64,000 bases of DNA from CAZOOR01 sp964581505 (GTDB taxonomy: Bacteria > Bacteroidota > Ignavibacteria > Kapaibacteriales > UBA2268). Made by a program: the position numbers and the translations under genes. The notes beneath the pieces were generated by a model that did no database searches, was not told the origin of the DNA, and worked only from the letters and a program-made list of their open reading frames with translations. The DNA lies in contig CAZOOR010000001.1 of the NCBI GenBank assembly GCA_964581505.1, positions 55,415 through 119,414 of the forward strand, written 5' to 3'. Of the stretch, positions 54,051-63,677 are shown in pieces (within the stretch, counting starts at the first letter, position 1; the number at the start of each line of letters is the position of its first letter).

Positions 54051-54677
54051 ATGAAAAAAATAACATCTATTATGGCACTTGTGCTTGTGAGTATGTTCAT
54101 TTTTACCAGTTGTACTACAATCAAGAACATTACGCAGTCATTGACTAACTTAAAGAGATTACAGTTTAAATTGGAAAATGTGAATGGTTTTAATCTTGCC
54201 GGAATCAACTTGTCCAATAAGAGTTCTGTTAGCGATTTCTCAATTACTGACGGGCTAAAACTCGGACAAGCCTTTGCATCAAAGAGTTTCCCCGCACGAT
54301 TTGTACTCAATGTAGCCGCAAACAATCCGAATGACGGAACAGGTGGCTCCAAAAAAACCGGTGCTACTTTGACTTCATTTGATTGGCAACTTTATATTGA
54401 TGATGTGCCGACTATTAGGGGTATTATCAACAAAGCAATTGAAATACCCGGGACAGGACAATCGACTATTATTCCTGTTGCCATTGACATTGACTTGTAT
54501 AAGTTTTTCCAAGAAAAAGGTTATGATAGCATTCTCAATCTTGCCCTTGCATTGGGTGGTGTTAATGGTTCTGCCGCTCGTCTAAAACTTGATGCAAAGC
54601 CGACTGTGCAGACATCTTTCGGAGCTATACAGTATCCGGGCAGAATTACTATTATTGACAAAAAATTCAGTTCTTAA
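54051..54677 (+). CDS. LEA14-like lipoprotein
   Basis: A 208-residue protein with a lipoprotein signal (KKITSIMALVLVSMFIFTSC; Cys about residue 21). The mature part has a LEA14/WHy-type beta-sandwich pattern (FKLENVNGFNLAGINLSN and IPVAIDIDLYKFF). ATG at 54051 follows AAGGGAAAAATT; the frame extends upstream but would lose the signal peptide. Likely an outer- or inner-membrane-anchored protein; role unknown. Confidence 0.75.
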   Translation: MKKITSIMALVLVSMFIFTSCTTIKNITQSLTNLKRLQFKLENVNGFNLAGINLSNKSSVSDFSITDGLKLGQAFASKSFPARFVLNVAANNPNDGTGGSKKTGATLTSFDWQLYIDDVPTIRGIINKAIEIPGTGQSTIIPVAIDIDLYKFFQEKGYDSILNLALALGGVNGSAARLKLDAKPTVQTSFGAIQYPGRITIIDKKFSS

Positions 54678-54725
54678 TTTATCGAATTATGTTTAACTAA
54701 CAAGCAGGAGCAGGCTTCCGGCTAA

Positions 54726-55811
54726 ATGGAATATTTATTTATTGCAATCTTTCTAACAGTATTTGCTGGATTGCTTTCTTTTTTCTCAAATATATATGAT
54801 TCAATAACGCGTGAAGATATTGATAGTCTATCCGACTCTTCACCCGAGTTAATTGATAGTTTACATCAATTAAATAATAAATATGAACATGCCTCTATCG
54901 GTCTTATCTTGGTTGAGGTGTGTTTTTATATTATTGCGGCGGCTTCTCTCGCCGCTTTTAATATTTTTCAAAATTATAGTTTTGTTTCTTTTGTTGTTTA
55001 TCTGTTAATATTTATTATTGTTGTTTTTCTGCAACGTACGGTTATGACCGGATTAGCAAGTCGGTTCAATATTAAATTTGCAGTGAAGTATAAAACAATT
55101 CTAAATATTTTGTTTGTTTTGACTATTCCTGTCTCGAATATATATTCTAAATTGGTGCATTTCCTTTCCGGACAGGGTGAGGACGAAGCCGCCCGTGAGG
55201 AGATAAATTCTCTGGTCGAAACCGCAATGGAGGACGGCTATATAGATGAAGACGAATATCGTCTGATGAAAAATATTATGCACTATGGTGATGTTCTTGT
55301 TTCCGATGTTATGACTCCCCGCACTGTTATTTTCAGCTACGAAGCCGATAAAATTATTAGCGAAGTTATTAATGTCCCCGAATTGCTGACTTTTTCTCGT
55401 TTTCCCATTTGGGAGGGTAAATCTATTGATGACAAGGTTGTCGGTTATGTGGTTACTAAAGAAGTACTGAATGCCGCTTTGAAAAATAAGACTGAGGAAA
55501 GCCTTCGCTCATTTGCCAGAAAAATTCATTACATTCCCGAAAACGCAATGCTTGACGATGCTATGGAGCAGTTTATTAAATTGCGACAACATATTTTCCT
55601 TGTCGTTGATGAATATGGCGGTATTGAGGGACTACTTTCAATGGAGGACGTGCTGGAAAACTTGCTCGGTGTCGAGATTGTGGACGAAGCCGACCGTGTA
55701 GTTGATATGCGTGAACTTGCCAAGCAACGCCGCGACAAACGTATTAAAGATATGTATCCGCAAATGTTAGCTGATGGCAATAATGTGAATAATAATTTGC
55801 TAAATAAATAA
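54726..55811 (+). CDS. CNNM/HlyC-CorC-like membrane protein with CBS pair
   Basis: A 361-residue protein: DUF21/CNNM transmembrane region (about 1-150), then a paired CBS domain (about 185-330) with VSDVMTPRTVIFSY and HIFLVVDEYGGIEGLLSMEDVLENLLG. Relatives are implicated in magnesium or cobalt export. The C-terminal CorC_HlyC domain is absent; the protein ends soon after the CBS pair. It lies between the lipoprotein and tRNA-Pro. Confidence 0.85.
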   Translation: MEYLFIAIFLTVFAGLLSFFSNIYDSITREDIDSLSDSSPELIDSLHQLNNKYEHASIGLILVEVCFYIIAAASLAAFNIFQNYSFVSFVVYLLIFIIVVFLQRTVMTGLASRFNIKFAVKYKTILNILFVLTIPVSNIYSKLVHFLSGQGEDEAAREEINSLVETAMEDGYIDEDEYRLMKNIMHYGDVLVSDVMTPRTVIFSYEADKIISEVINVPELLTFSRFPIWEGKSIDDKVVGYVVTKEVLNAALKNKTEESLRSFARKIHYIPENAMLDDAMEQFIKLRQHIFLVVDEYGGIEGLLSMEDVLENLLGVEIVDEADRVVDMRELAKQRRDKRIKDMYPQMLADGNNVNNNLLNK

Positions 55812-55862
55812 TTTATTTGGATAATTAAGAAAAATAAGCGAATTTTGTAATCTTATTTTATG

Positions 55863-55937
55863 CGGGGTATGGCGCAGCCCGGTTAGCGCGTCTGCTTTGG
55901 GAGCAGAAGGTCGCAGGTTCGAATCCTGCTACCCCGA
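55863..55937 (+). tRNA. tRNA-Pro, anticodon TGG
   Basis: Complete cloverleaf: acceptor CGGGGTA/TACCCCG, D-arm GCGC/GCGC, anticodon arm TCTGC-TTTGGGA-GCAGA (anticodon TGG), and T-arm GCAGG-TTCGAAT-CCTGC. Discriminator A; CCA is not encoded. The rest of the 340-base gap between the CNNM gene and rnc (55812-56151) holds no gene that I can see. Confidence 0.96.
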
Positions 55938-56151
55938 CAAACCAAACCTATTAGTTTGCTCATTTCCCTTATATTCTTATTCAATTCCTACTATCAATTG
56001 TTTAGCGATGATGTCTTGACCTGAACTTTCTAACAACTACTTTCTGTAATTTGTATTTTGGGATAATATTCGTCTGTCAGACTATTGTTTTTTTAAGTAA
56101 TGAGAAAACCTTAATTTAGTATTTTATGATTAATATTGTTCGTAAAAACAT

Positions 56152-56967
56152 TTGAAAGACTTTCTGCACAACATATATAACGGCTTTTTACGGTTTTCTC
56201 CACTTAGGAAAAATCTACGTTTTGCCACCCAGAAAGGTACATTCCCCAAGCTTGGATTTCTCGATAGCGAAAAAAAACACGAGTTTGAAAAAGCATTGGG
56301 AATTCGTATTAATCAGGTAGAATACTTCGAGCAGGCATTGACACATCGCTCATATTTGCAGGTCGTACCGGAAATGTATTTGCTGTCAAATGAGCGATTG
56401 GAATTCCTTGGTGATGCCTTGCTCAATCTAACTGTTGCAGACTATCTTTTTTCTCTACATTCAAATGTGGACGAGGGTAACCTGACGAAAATGAGGGCGC
56501 AGCTTGTAAACAAGGATTCTCTTGCTCTTTTCGCAAAGAAATATAATCTCGAATCATTTATTCAAATGAGTTTTAGTGCCAGAAAATCAATTAAAAACGG
56601 CAGTGAATCTATCGGAGCTGATGCGACCGAAGCCGTTATTGGTGCTATCTATCTTGATTCCGGTTTTGATGCCGCACGTAAATTCATTATCAATTCTTTA
56701 GTTCCGGCTGTAATGACAAGCGATGAGTTTACAGATAAAAATTTTAAAAGTCGATTGCTCGAGTTAGTGCAATCTCTCGGTAAGTCTTCTCCGAAATATA
56801 CCGTATTGGAAGAGAGTGGTCCAGACCACGCTAAAGTATTTAATGTTGGCGTTTTTGTTGGGGAAACAATGCTCGGTACCGGAAAGGGTAAGAGCAAGAA
56901 ACAAGCAGAACAAATCGCTGCAAAAGATGCGCTATTTAACAATTTGGAAACAATAAAAAATTTATAA
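56152..56967 (+). CDS. rnc: Ribonuclease III
   Basis: Double-strand-specific RNase for rRNA and mRNA processing, 271 residues. The catalytic signature NERLEFLGDALLN (about residue 83) with its acidic residues and the second site DATEAVIGAIYLD are intact; the C-terminal dsRBD is seen as GKSSPKYTVLEESG and GKGKSKKQAEQIAAKDAL. The only start upstream of the catalytic core is TTG at 56152 (an in-frame stop lies at 56143), so the gene seems to use a TTG start. gcvPB follows after 18 bases. Confidence 0.92.
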   Translation: MKDFLHNIYNGFLRFSPLRKNLRFATQKGTFPKLGFLDSEKKHEFEKALGIRINQVEYFEQALTHRSYLQVVPEMYLLSNERLEFLGDALLNLTVADYLFSLHSNVDEGNLTKMRAQLVNKDSLALFAKKYNLESFIQMSFSARKSIKNGSESIGADATEAVIGAIYLDSGFDAARKFIINSLVPAVMTSDEFTDKNFKSRLLELVQSLGKSSPKYTVLEESGPDHAKVFNVGVFVGETMLGTGKGKSKKQAEQIAAKDALFNNLETIKNL

Positions 56968-56985
56968 ATTTAATTAGGGTTCATA

Positions 56986-58437
56986 ATGGAAAAATTGATT
57001 TTTGAAAAGAGTAAAACGGGACGCAGAGCCTATACTTTGCCTAAGAACGATTTGCCTGATAATATAGATTATTCAATTCCCGAAGACCTTGCACGGAAAA
57101 TTGAACTGCCGCTTCCGGAAGTTAGCGAAAATGAAATAGCAAGACATTTTGTAAGGCTTTCCCAACTCAATTATAGTATAGAACAGGGTGTCTATCCCCT
57201 CGGTTCTTGTACGATGAAATATAATCCGAAAGTAAATGAGAAGACCGCCGCTTTTGATGGTTTCCTGAATGTCCATCCGCATACTGATGAAAAATATGCT
57301 CAGGGTGCTTTGCAATTGATGTATGAACTCGGTGAAAATTTGAAGGAAATAACGGGCTTGCAGGGGGTAAGCTTACAGCCTGCCGCAGGCGCACACGGTG
57401 AGATGACGGGCATCTTGCTATTCAGGGCTTATCACTTGGACCGCGGCGATACTAAGCGAACCAAAATATTGATTCCCGATGCCGCACACGGCACAAATCC
57501 TGCATCTGCTACTATAGGCGGTTTTCAAATAGTTAATATTAAGTCCAATGAGGAAGGGCGTGTTGATGTCGAAGACCTTGCGGCACATTGTGGAGACGAT
57601 GTCGCCGGCTTTATGCTGACAAATCCAAATACTGTTGGTATTTTTGAAAAGAATATTCAAAAAATCGAACAATTAATTCATGGTTGCGGCGGTTTGATGT
57701 ATATGGACGGTGCTAATCTAAATGCCCTACTTGGGATAACGCGTCCGGCAGAAATGGGCTTTGATTGTATTCATATTAATTTGCATAAAACTTTTTCTAC
57801 GCCTCACGGTGGGGGTGGACCCGGTTCCGGTCCGGTATGTGTAAGCGATAAACTTGTTGATTATTTGCCTGTACCACAGATTGAAAAGAAAGGCGAACAG
57901 TTTGCAATCAATAATGATTTGCCGAAATCAATTGGAAAGGTGCATACATTTTTCGGCAATTTCAATATTTTGATACGTGCATATACATATATCAGAATGC
58001 TCGGAGCAGATGGAATAACTAATGTCAGCAGAAATGCAATCATTAATGCAAATTATTTGTTCAGCAAAATGAAAAATGATTTTATGATTCCATACAACGA
58101 ACCTTGTATGCACGAGTTCATTATGAGCGGAGATAACCAGAAAAAGCATGGTGTTACTACAAAGGATATGGCGAAACGTCTTCTTGATTACGGTTTCCAT
58201 GCACCTACTGTTTACTTTCCATTAGTGGTTCACGAAGCAATGCTTGTGGAGCCTACGGAAACGGAAACAGTCGAAGCACTTGACGATTTGGCTGATGCAT
58301 TTATTAAAATTGCAAAGGAAGCGGAGGAATCTCCCGAACTGTTGAAATCTGCTCCGCACAATACTCCTATTGCACGCGTCAATGATGCGCTTGCCGCACG
58401 CAAATTAGATGTTAATTATTTTGCCGTGAAGAAATAG
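56986..58437 (+). CDS. gcvPB: Glycine dehydrogenase (decarboxylating) subunit 2
   Basis: PLP-binding subunit of the two-subunit glycine-cleavage P-protein, 483 residues. The PLP lysine is in NLHKTFSTPHGGGGPGSGP (about residue 267). LGSCTMKYNPKVNE and QPAAGAHGEMTG are family blocks. Subunit 1 (gcvPA), gcvT and gcvH are not in the window. A terminator separates it from the convergent T9SS gene. Confidence 0.94.
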   Translation: MEKLIFEKSKTGRRAYTLPKNDLPDNIDYSIPEDLARKIELPLPEVSENEIARHFVRLSQLNYSIEQGVYPLGSCTMKYNPKVNEKTAAFDGFLNVHPHTDEKYAQGALQLMYELGENLKEITGLQGVSLQPAAGAHGEMTGILLFRAYHLDRGDTKRTKILIPDAAHGTNPASATIGGFQIVNIKSNEEGRVDVEDLAAHCGDDVAGFMLTNPNTVGIFEKNIQKIEQLIHGCGGLMYMDGANLNALLGITRPAEMGFDCIHINLHKTFSTPHGGGGPGSGPVCVSDKLVDYLPVPQIEKKGEQFAINNDLPKSIGKVHTFFGNFNILIRAYTYIRMLGADGITNVSRNAIINANYLFSKMKNDFMIPYNEPCMHEFIMSGDNQKKHGVTTKDMAKRLLDYGFHAPTVYFPLVVHEAMLVEPTETETVEALDDLADAFIKIAKEAEESPELLKSAPHNTPIARVNDALAARKLDVNYFAVKK

Positions 58438-58480
58438 AAAGATAATTATTTCATTATTAATATTCGGTAGATAGAAAAAA

Positions 58481-58517
58481 ACAACATTCCGAAGGTTCTG
58501 CACTTTCGGAATGTTGT
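58481..58517. terminator. Terminator between gcvPB and the T9SS gene
   Basis: ACAACATTCCGAA and its exact complement TTCGGAATGTTGT flank a loop of 11 bases. The minus-strand side runs into TTTTTT, so it is strongest for the T9SS gene but could serve both. Confidence 0.8.
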
Positions 58518-58544
58518 CTTTAAGATTAGCTCTAATTATACTCT

Positions 58545-60905
58545 CTAATGCAAGATGAGTAAATTATGTTTTATTATCTCGCTTTCTGTACGAATAATAA
58601 TGATATACGAACCTGCTCTTATGTCTTTTGTGTCGAACACAAACTTACCGATTGTAAGAATTGAATTATCAACTTTTGACATTGCTATAATTTTACGTTC
58701 GGCATTGCAAACTTCATTTCCGTATATATTATAAATCGCCGCTTTTTCCTTGCCATTTGTATTGTTTGTACTAAATCTGTTGAATGGTACAATAACGCTA
58801 ACACCTGCCGGATTTGGATATGGTTCCGTTGTAGAAAATCTATATTTATCAGATAGTCTAACAGTATGTCCAACAACTTGTGTGTTGCAGACAGAAGACG
58901 AATTGTAAGTGCTGACAAGAGAAAGCCCTTTCAGCTTTAACAAATGCGGATTGCATAAATCATCAAAAACAACTGTATCTCTTTCCTCGCCGAGTTGAGT
59001 TGGCGAGTAGCATATTTTAATATCAACAGATTCGCCACCCTGAATAGTAAGCGGAAATTGCGATTGCGGAAAAGAAAATGAAATGTTATGGAACAAATAG
59101 GGTAAATTGATTTTCCATTCTTTTTTTGTAATATTCTTTATACGCATATTCTTGCAAATCATATTGGGGAAATATGTGGAGTCAAGAGAGAACTCATTGT
59201 TTTCGGGGAAGGAAAAAGTCAATCTGTTTACTTCGTTAATAACAGTAATCTTAATCGAATCCTTGCCACCACCTAAGCAACCGAACTCATTAGTGGCAAA
59301 GCAATAATAAATACCCGAACTGCCGACTTTGATTTTATTAGATTTAGTTATCGTTTTATTACCATTACCGTCATACCATATATAATGCGAGTAACCGGGT
59401 GTTGCAATAATTGTCGTTGAATCACCCCTACAAAAAATGTTCCTACCCTGAAGTGTTAATTTTGGTTCGGGCAGAGGAATAACTTTTATATTAACTTCCT
59501 TAACCTTATCACAACCGGATTCATTCCAAACTGTAACCTTATACTTTCCTTCCTTTTTGACAATAATAGTATCAGTCTTTTCGCCGGTTGACCATTGAAT
59601 TTTATCGGCATTAGTATTGACGATAAGTATTACACTATCGCCGGCACAAATAACGGTGTCGGGAACAATTTGCAGATTAATATCAGGACTTGGGCTGAAA
59701 TGAACGGTAACAGTATCGGGATGCGCTGTATCGCATATTGAATTATAAGCAGTCAGAATATATTTCCCGCTTTTGGTGACTTTAATCAAACTGTCCTTTG
59801 CACCATTTGACCAATCGTAATGGAAGTACTTTCCATCAGCGGCAAGTATAATTGTATCGCCATCACAAGCAGTAAGCTCTGTGTGCAAAATACGTGTATA
59901 TATATTGCGAGGAATCTTGTATCTGTAAATATACTTTCCGCAAACAAAACCCGTAGTATCATTGAAGAACCAGAAATCATCAAGTACTTCATCTTCAACA
60001 ATACCGCAATTTTCCATATTCCAAGTAATGCCGCCGTTAGTAGTATGGTATAGAGAAGCCTCGTGTCCACAAGCCCAGCCGTGTAAATTATCGTTAAGCC
60101 AAGCACCAAACATAGCATTGTGGGTGTTAATATCACGCCAAGACTTACCGAAATTTGTAGAAATCCTAATACCTCCCGAATTCAAACCTCCTGTGCAACC
60201 CTTAGAGTATGGCACTAATATTGTTTTACCGGAAATATGTAGGTCTTCCTGCCAGTCAGCTGCGCCGGTACTTATAATTTTTATCCAAGTATATCCACCG
60301 TCTAGTGTTTGCCAAATTCGTCCGCTACTACTTGCATAACCCTTGCCGTTAGGGTAAAGCACAACATCGGACAGCCCTGAGTTAGTACTCGGATACCTAT
60401 ATAATCTCCAGGTATTTCCTCCGTCGTTTGTTCTAAAAAATTGCAATCCGCTATTGCCGCACCCACCGCCAATTACAACTCCATTGTCCTTGTCAAGAAA
60501 GTAGTTGCCCCATAACTGATTGGCTCTACTAAAAGGGGTGATTTTCCTCCATGTTCTACCGCCATCAACCGACTTATATATTTCTCCGAATCCGCCTGTT
60601 GAAATACCTGAAACAAATCCTATATACTTATCTACGAATGTGATACTCTCTAACTGAGCGGCACCTCTAATAACAGTGCCTTCCCAAGTTTCCCCGCCGT
60701 CTGTAGTTCTAATTACTTGCCCGCCAAATCCGCATACCCAACCATAATTAGGTTCATCTTCAAGAAACCAAAATTCCAGCCAACCTTTTGTGTTTGAATA
60801 TTGAGGTGGGATAGTGGTGATTTTGTCCCATTGGGCAAAAATCTGAGAAAATGAAAAAAATAACATCAATACAAGAATTAATATTTTTTTGTTAAGTGGC
60901 TTCAT
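58545..60905 (-). CDS. Type IX secretion cargo protein with Ycf48/BNR-type beta-propeller
   Basis: A 786-residue secreted protein. The signal peptide (NKKILILVLMLFFSFSQIFAQ) is followed by about six beta-propeller units of the Ycf48/BNR type (IRTTDGGETW, YKSVDGGRTW, FRTNDGGNTW, WQTLDGGYTW). Three Ig-like domains rich in CxGDS (ACDGDTIIL, VCAGDSVIL, FCRGDSTTI) come next, and a C-terminal T9SS sorting domain (YPNPAGVSVIVPF and GSYIIIIRTE). Likely exported across the outer membrane and surface-anchored or released. ATG at 60905 is chosen because it starts the signal peptide; an ATG 33 bases upstream is also in frame. Ligand unknown. Confidence 0.88.
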   Translation of the reverse strand: MKPLNKKILILVLMLFFSFSQIFAQWDKITTIPPQYSNTKGWLEFWFLEDEPNYGWVCGFGGQVIRTTDGGETWEGTVIRGAAQLESITFVDKYIGFVSGISTGGFGEIYKSVDGGRTWRKITPFSRANQLWGNYFLDKDNGVVIGGGCGNSGLQFFRTNDGGNTWRLYRYPSTNSGLSDVVLYPNGKGYASSSGRIWQTLDGGYTWIKIISTGAADWQEDLHISGKTILVPYSKGCTGGLNSGGIRISTNFGKSWRDINTHNAMFGAWLNDNLHGWACGHEASLYHTTNGGITWNMENCGIVEDEVLDDFWFFNDTTGFVCGKYIYRYKIPRNIYTRILHTELTACDGDTIILAADGKYFHYDWSNGAKDSLIKVTKSGKYILTAYNSICDTAHPDTVTVHFSPSPDINLQIVPDTVICAGDSVILIVNTNADKIQWSTGEKTDTIIVKKEGKYKVTVWNESGCDKVKEVNIKVIPLPEPKLTLQGRNIFCRGDSTTIIATPGYSHYIWYDGNGNKTITKSNKIKVGSSGIYYCFATNEFGCLGGGKDSIKITVINEVNRLTFSFPENNEFSLDSTYFPNMICKNMRIKNITKKEWKINLPYLFHNISFSFPQSQFPLTIQGGESVDIKICYSPTQLGEERDTVVFDDLCNPHLLKLKGLSLVSTYNSSSVCNTQVVGHTVRLSDKYRFSTTEPYPNPAGVSVIVPFNRFSTNNTNGKEKAAIYNIYGNEVCNAERKIIAMSKVDNSILTIGKFVFDTKDIRAGSYIIIIRTESEIIKHNLLILH

Positions 60906-61484
60906 ACAAGTTATTAGAATTTTTGAATTTATGAACATTGCAATTTAGTATTTTTCTAAGCTTTCACAAATAATTATTAAAAACAATAAAGCTTAACATT
61001 ACTATAACCAATTAATCAATAATAAGTTACACTCATAGTGTACAAATGTAAATATTAATTAAAAAATTATAAATAGATAAGTAATTGAAAACTATAAACT
61101 TTGAATTTTCCAAGAAATATATTTATAAAAAATAAAATTTTATTCTTGTTTTAATAGAAAATTCTTTTAAAATTTACATCAGACGCTTTGGCAAAAAACG
61201 ATTTTCTTTTTGATATATGTAAGTAATCATTTTTTATGCCAAACAGCCGGAAGCGGCTAATAAAGAGGGTTTACGAGCGTATCTTATTATTTGGGATTAA
61301 ATTTGTATGCTGTTTTGTTGAATCTTCTTGAGATGAGAAAAAGGTATTGAGATTATGATTTTATGTATCCTCTTAGAGTGTATGGAAAAGAGGAAAGTAG
61401 GAGTGTTTGCATTTAATAAATGCTCGAAGAATAAACAGGTATTTTTTTATACAGTTTAATAAAACTTTTGTGACGGAGGTTGTA
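60906..61484. other. AT-rich intergenic region upstream of dnaA
   Basis: A 579-base gap with very AT-rich sequence. It could hold the dnaA promoter or part of oriC, but I see no clear TTATNCACA box cluster. It contains no convincing ORF and no tRNA-like fold. Confidence 0.5.
61475..61484 (+). promoter_or_regulatory. Strong ribosome binding site that sets the GTG start of dnaA
   Basis: GGAGG at 61475-61479 with a 5-base spacer before GTG at 61485. It outweighs the TTG 78 bases upstream, which has a poorly spaced site. Confidence 0.75.
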
Positions 61485-62951
61485 GTGTCTAAAATTGCTA
61501 CAAAGAAAAATATACAAACAATAGATGACAGTCATATAGATATTAGAATTAACGGTAATGGTAAAGCTGATGCTTATTGGGCGAAATGTTTAAATATTAT
61601 TAAGGACAATGTTTCAAATCAAGTTTATTCCACTTGGTTCAAACCTATAAAAGCAATTGAGTATGATAATAACCAATTGATTTTACAGGTTCCGAGTCAA
61701 TTTTTTTGTGAATGGATTGATGAACATTATTCCGATTTACTTTCGAGAACTATTGAACATTCTATTGGTGAAGGCGTTAGTCTAAAATATAATGTCGTTA
61801 TTGACGACAATGGGGATAGCTTAGAAAATAGGACAATAAAAGTACCGGCTCTCAGGAAAAAGAAATCAGCTGCACAGCAATCATTGCCGTTTAGTCAGAA
61901 ACCGGATATGTTTCGTGAATTTCCGTCTTTCCTGAATTCACGTTATACTTTCGATAATTATATTGTTGGTGATAGTAATAATTTGGCTTATTCTGCCGCT
62001 AAGGCAATATGCGATAATCCTGGTAATTCTAAATATAATCTGCTGTTTATATTCGGTAAAACAGGACTTGGCAAAACCCATCTTGTGCAGGCAATCGGTA
62101 ATAGCCTTATAAGCAAATATCGCAATATTAAGGTTGCATATACTACCGGTGAAAGGTTCTATTTGGACTATCTGAATGCTGTTCAGAATAATAAGATAAA
62201 TGATTTTACTTATTATTACAGAATGGCGGATATATTAATTGTCGATGATATTCATTCATTTGCGGGCAAGGAAAAAACTCAAGATATTTTCTTCCATACT
62301 TTTAATGCTTTGCACCAAGCCGGTAAACCAATTATCCTGACAAGCGACCGCCACCAAAAAGAAATGAAAGATGTGGACGAAAGATTGATTTCCAGATTCC
62401 AGTGGGGGCTGACCGCTGATATTCAGTTCCCTGATTTCGAAATGCGTGTGGCACTTCTCCGTCAGAAAAGCCAAGATGAGGGGCTTGAGCTTTCGCAAGA
62501 AATTATCGAATACATTGCTCGGAATGTTACGAGTCATATTCGAGAACTCGAAGGTATATTAATTAGTTTGTTTGCCCGAATTACTATGGACAATCGTCCA
62601 CTTACACTTGAATTGGTAAAAGAAATTGTCCAGGGTACTACTAATAACGAACCGAAGATTATTACTATTGATAATATAAAGCAAGTTGTTTCTAATTATT
62701 ATGGTATTCCCATTGATGTTATGGAGTCCAAGCTTAGAAAGCATGAGGTTGCTCTTGCTCGGCAAATGGCTATGTATCTTGCTAAACATCTAACCCAGCT
62801 TTCACTGAAAAGCATTGGTGCGAATTTCGGGGGTAGAGACCATTCGACAGTACTTCATTCCTGTCAGGCTATTGAGAATTATTTCGTTACGGACAAAAAT
62901 GTAAAGAATGCCTACGAACAGGTATTGAAGCAACTCAAACAAGATTTCTAA
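61485..62951 (+). CDS. dnaA: Chromosomal replication initiator DnaA
   Basis: AAA+ initiator that binds oriC and opens the DNA; 488 residues. N-terminal domain I is seen as WAKCLNIIKDNVSNQVYSTWF, Walker A as GKTGLGKTH (about residue 190), Walker B as ILIVDDIHSF, and the C-terminal DNA-binding domain as LKSIGANFGGRDHSTVLHSCQAIE. A GTG start at 61485 has a strong ribosome site; the longer TTG frame adds an atypical N-terminus. No dnaN or recF follows; the flanking sequence is repeats. Confidence 0.95.
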   Translation: MSKIATKKNIQTIDDSHIDIRINGNGKADAYWAKCLNIIKDNVSNQVYSTWFKPIKAIEYDNNQLILQVPSQFFCEWIDEHYSDLLSRTIEHSIGEGVSLKYNVVIDDNGDSLENRTIKVPALRKKKSAAQQSLPFSQKPDMFREFPSFLNSRYTFDNYIVGDSNNLAYSAAKAICDNPGNSKYNLLFIFGKTGLGKTHLVQAIGNSLISKYRNIKVAYTTGERFYLDYLNAVQNNKINDFTYYYRMADILIVDDIHSFAGKEKTQDIFFHTFNALHQAGKPIILTSDRHQKEMKDVDERLISRFQWGLTADIQFPDFEMRVALLRQKSQDEGLELSQEIIEYIARNVTSHIRELEGILISLFARITMDNRPLTLELVKEIVQGTTNNEPKIITIDNIKQVVSNYYGIPIDVMESKLRKHEVALARQMAMYLAKHLTQLSLKSIGANFGGRDHSTVLHSCQAIENYFVTDKNVKNAYEQVLKQLKQDF

Positions 62952-62977
62952 TCTATGATTTACTCTCTCATAGACTG

Positions 62978-63009
62978 CGGGGTTAATTTTTTAATTAACC
63001 CCGTTTTTT
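62978..63009 (+). terminator. Terminator of dnaA
   Basis: CGGGGTTAATT and AATTAACCCCG form an 11-base-pair stem around TTTT, followed by TTTTTT. A classical Rho-independent terminator. Confidence 0.92.
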
Positions 63010-63116
63010 ATAGCAATATGTTCGGCTTTATCAAACCGCACCCTAAAGGATGCGGTTATTACAAAACAAACGTTTGTCATTCTGAACGAAACGTAGTGAA
63101 GTGAAGAATCCAGAAA

Positions 63117-63276
63117 GCAGCGGCGAAGCCAATCCGGAAAACAGCAGCAAAGCATCTATGCCTTTTGCCTTTAATTCCCCTCTCGCAGAGGGGTGCCGCG
63201 AAGCGGCGGAGTGTTCGGCTGTTCTGCCTTTCAAGCTGTGTCGGCTGTTTCAAACCGCATCCTTCAGGGTACGGTT
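63117..63276. repeat. 160-bp direct repeat, copy 1
   Basis: Nearly identical to copy 2 at 63328-63487 (one G/A difference seen), so the repeat period is 211 bases. It contains a hairpin CCTCTCGCAGAGG followed by CCGCGAAGCGG. A more divergent relative of the spacer precedes it at about 63032-63110, with the recurrent motif GTCATTCTGA and GAAGAATCC. No gene is supported; translated frames here are repeats. Confidence 0.85.
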
Positions 63277-63327
63277 TTTACAACAAAATCGTTCGTCATT
63301 CTGAGCCAAAGGCGAAGAATCCATAAG

Positions 63328-63487
63328 GCAGCGGCGAAGCCAATCCGGAAAACAGCAGCAAAGCATCTATGCCTTTTGCCTTTAATTCCCCTCTCGCAGA
63401 GGGGTGCCGCGAAGCGGCGGAGTGTTCGGCTGTTCTGCCTTTCAAGCTATGTCGGCTGTTTCAAACCGCATCCTTCAGGGTACGGTT
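63328..63487. repeat. 160-bp direct repeat, copy 2
   Basis: Second copy of the repeat, separated from copy 1 by a 51-base spacer that resembles the sequence before copy 1. Same palindromes (CCTCTCGCAGAGG, CCGCGAAGCGG). Confidence 0.85.
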
Positions 63488-63531
63488 AGAAACGTCTGAC
63501 ACAGCCATTGAGGAGAGATAGGCTCTCTCGG

Positions 63532-63575
63532 GAGTGGGTTTTGGGGTCGGGAAATATAATACAAAACACCCACTC
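63532..63575. repeat. Imperfect inverted repeat
   Basis: GAGTGGGTTTTG (63532-63543) complements CAAAACACCCACTC (63562-63575) except for two extra bases, enclosing an 18-base AT-rich loop. Lies in the 190-base gap between the two repeat sets. Role unknown. Confidence 0.5.
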
Positions 63576-63677
63576 TCAGCCCGACTCTCTTGATGATTTA
63601 ATCAAATTATTAAATAATTTTGCTTTTCTCTGTAACTTTTCTTACATTTGGAGCGTCTATATAAAAAAAACAAATGT

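Noticed and set aside
60906..61484. Clear oriC upstream of dnaA
   Set aside because: AT-rich, but no cluster of recognisable DnaA boxes could be found by eye.
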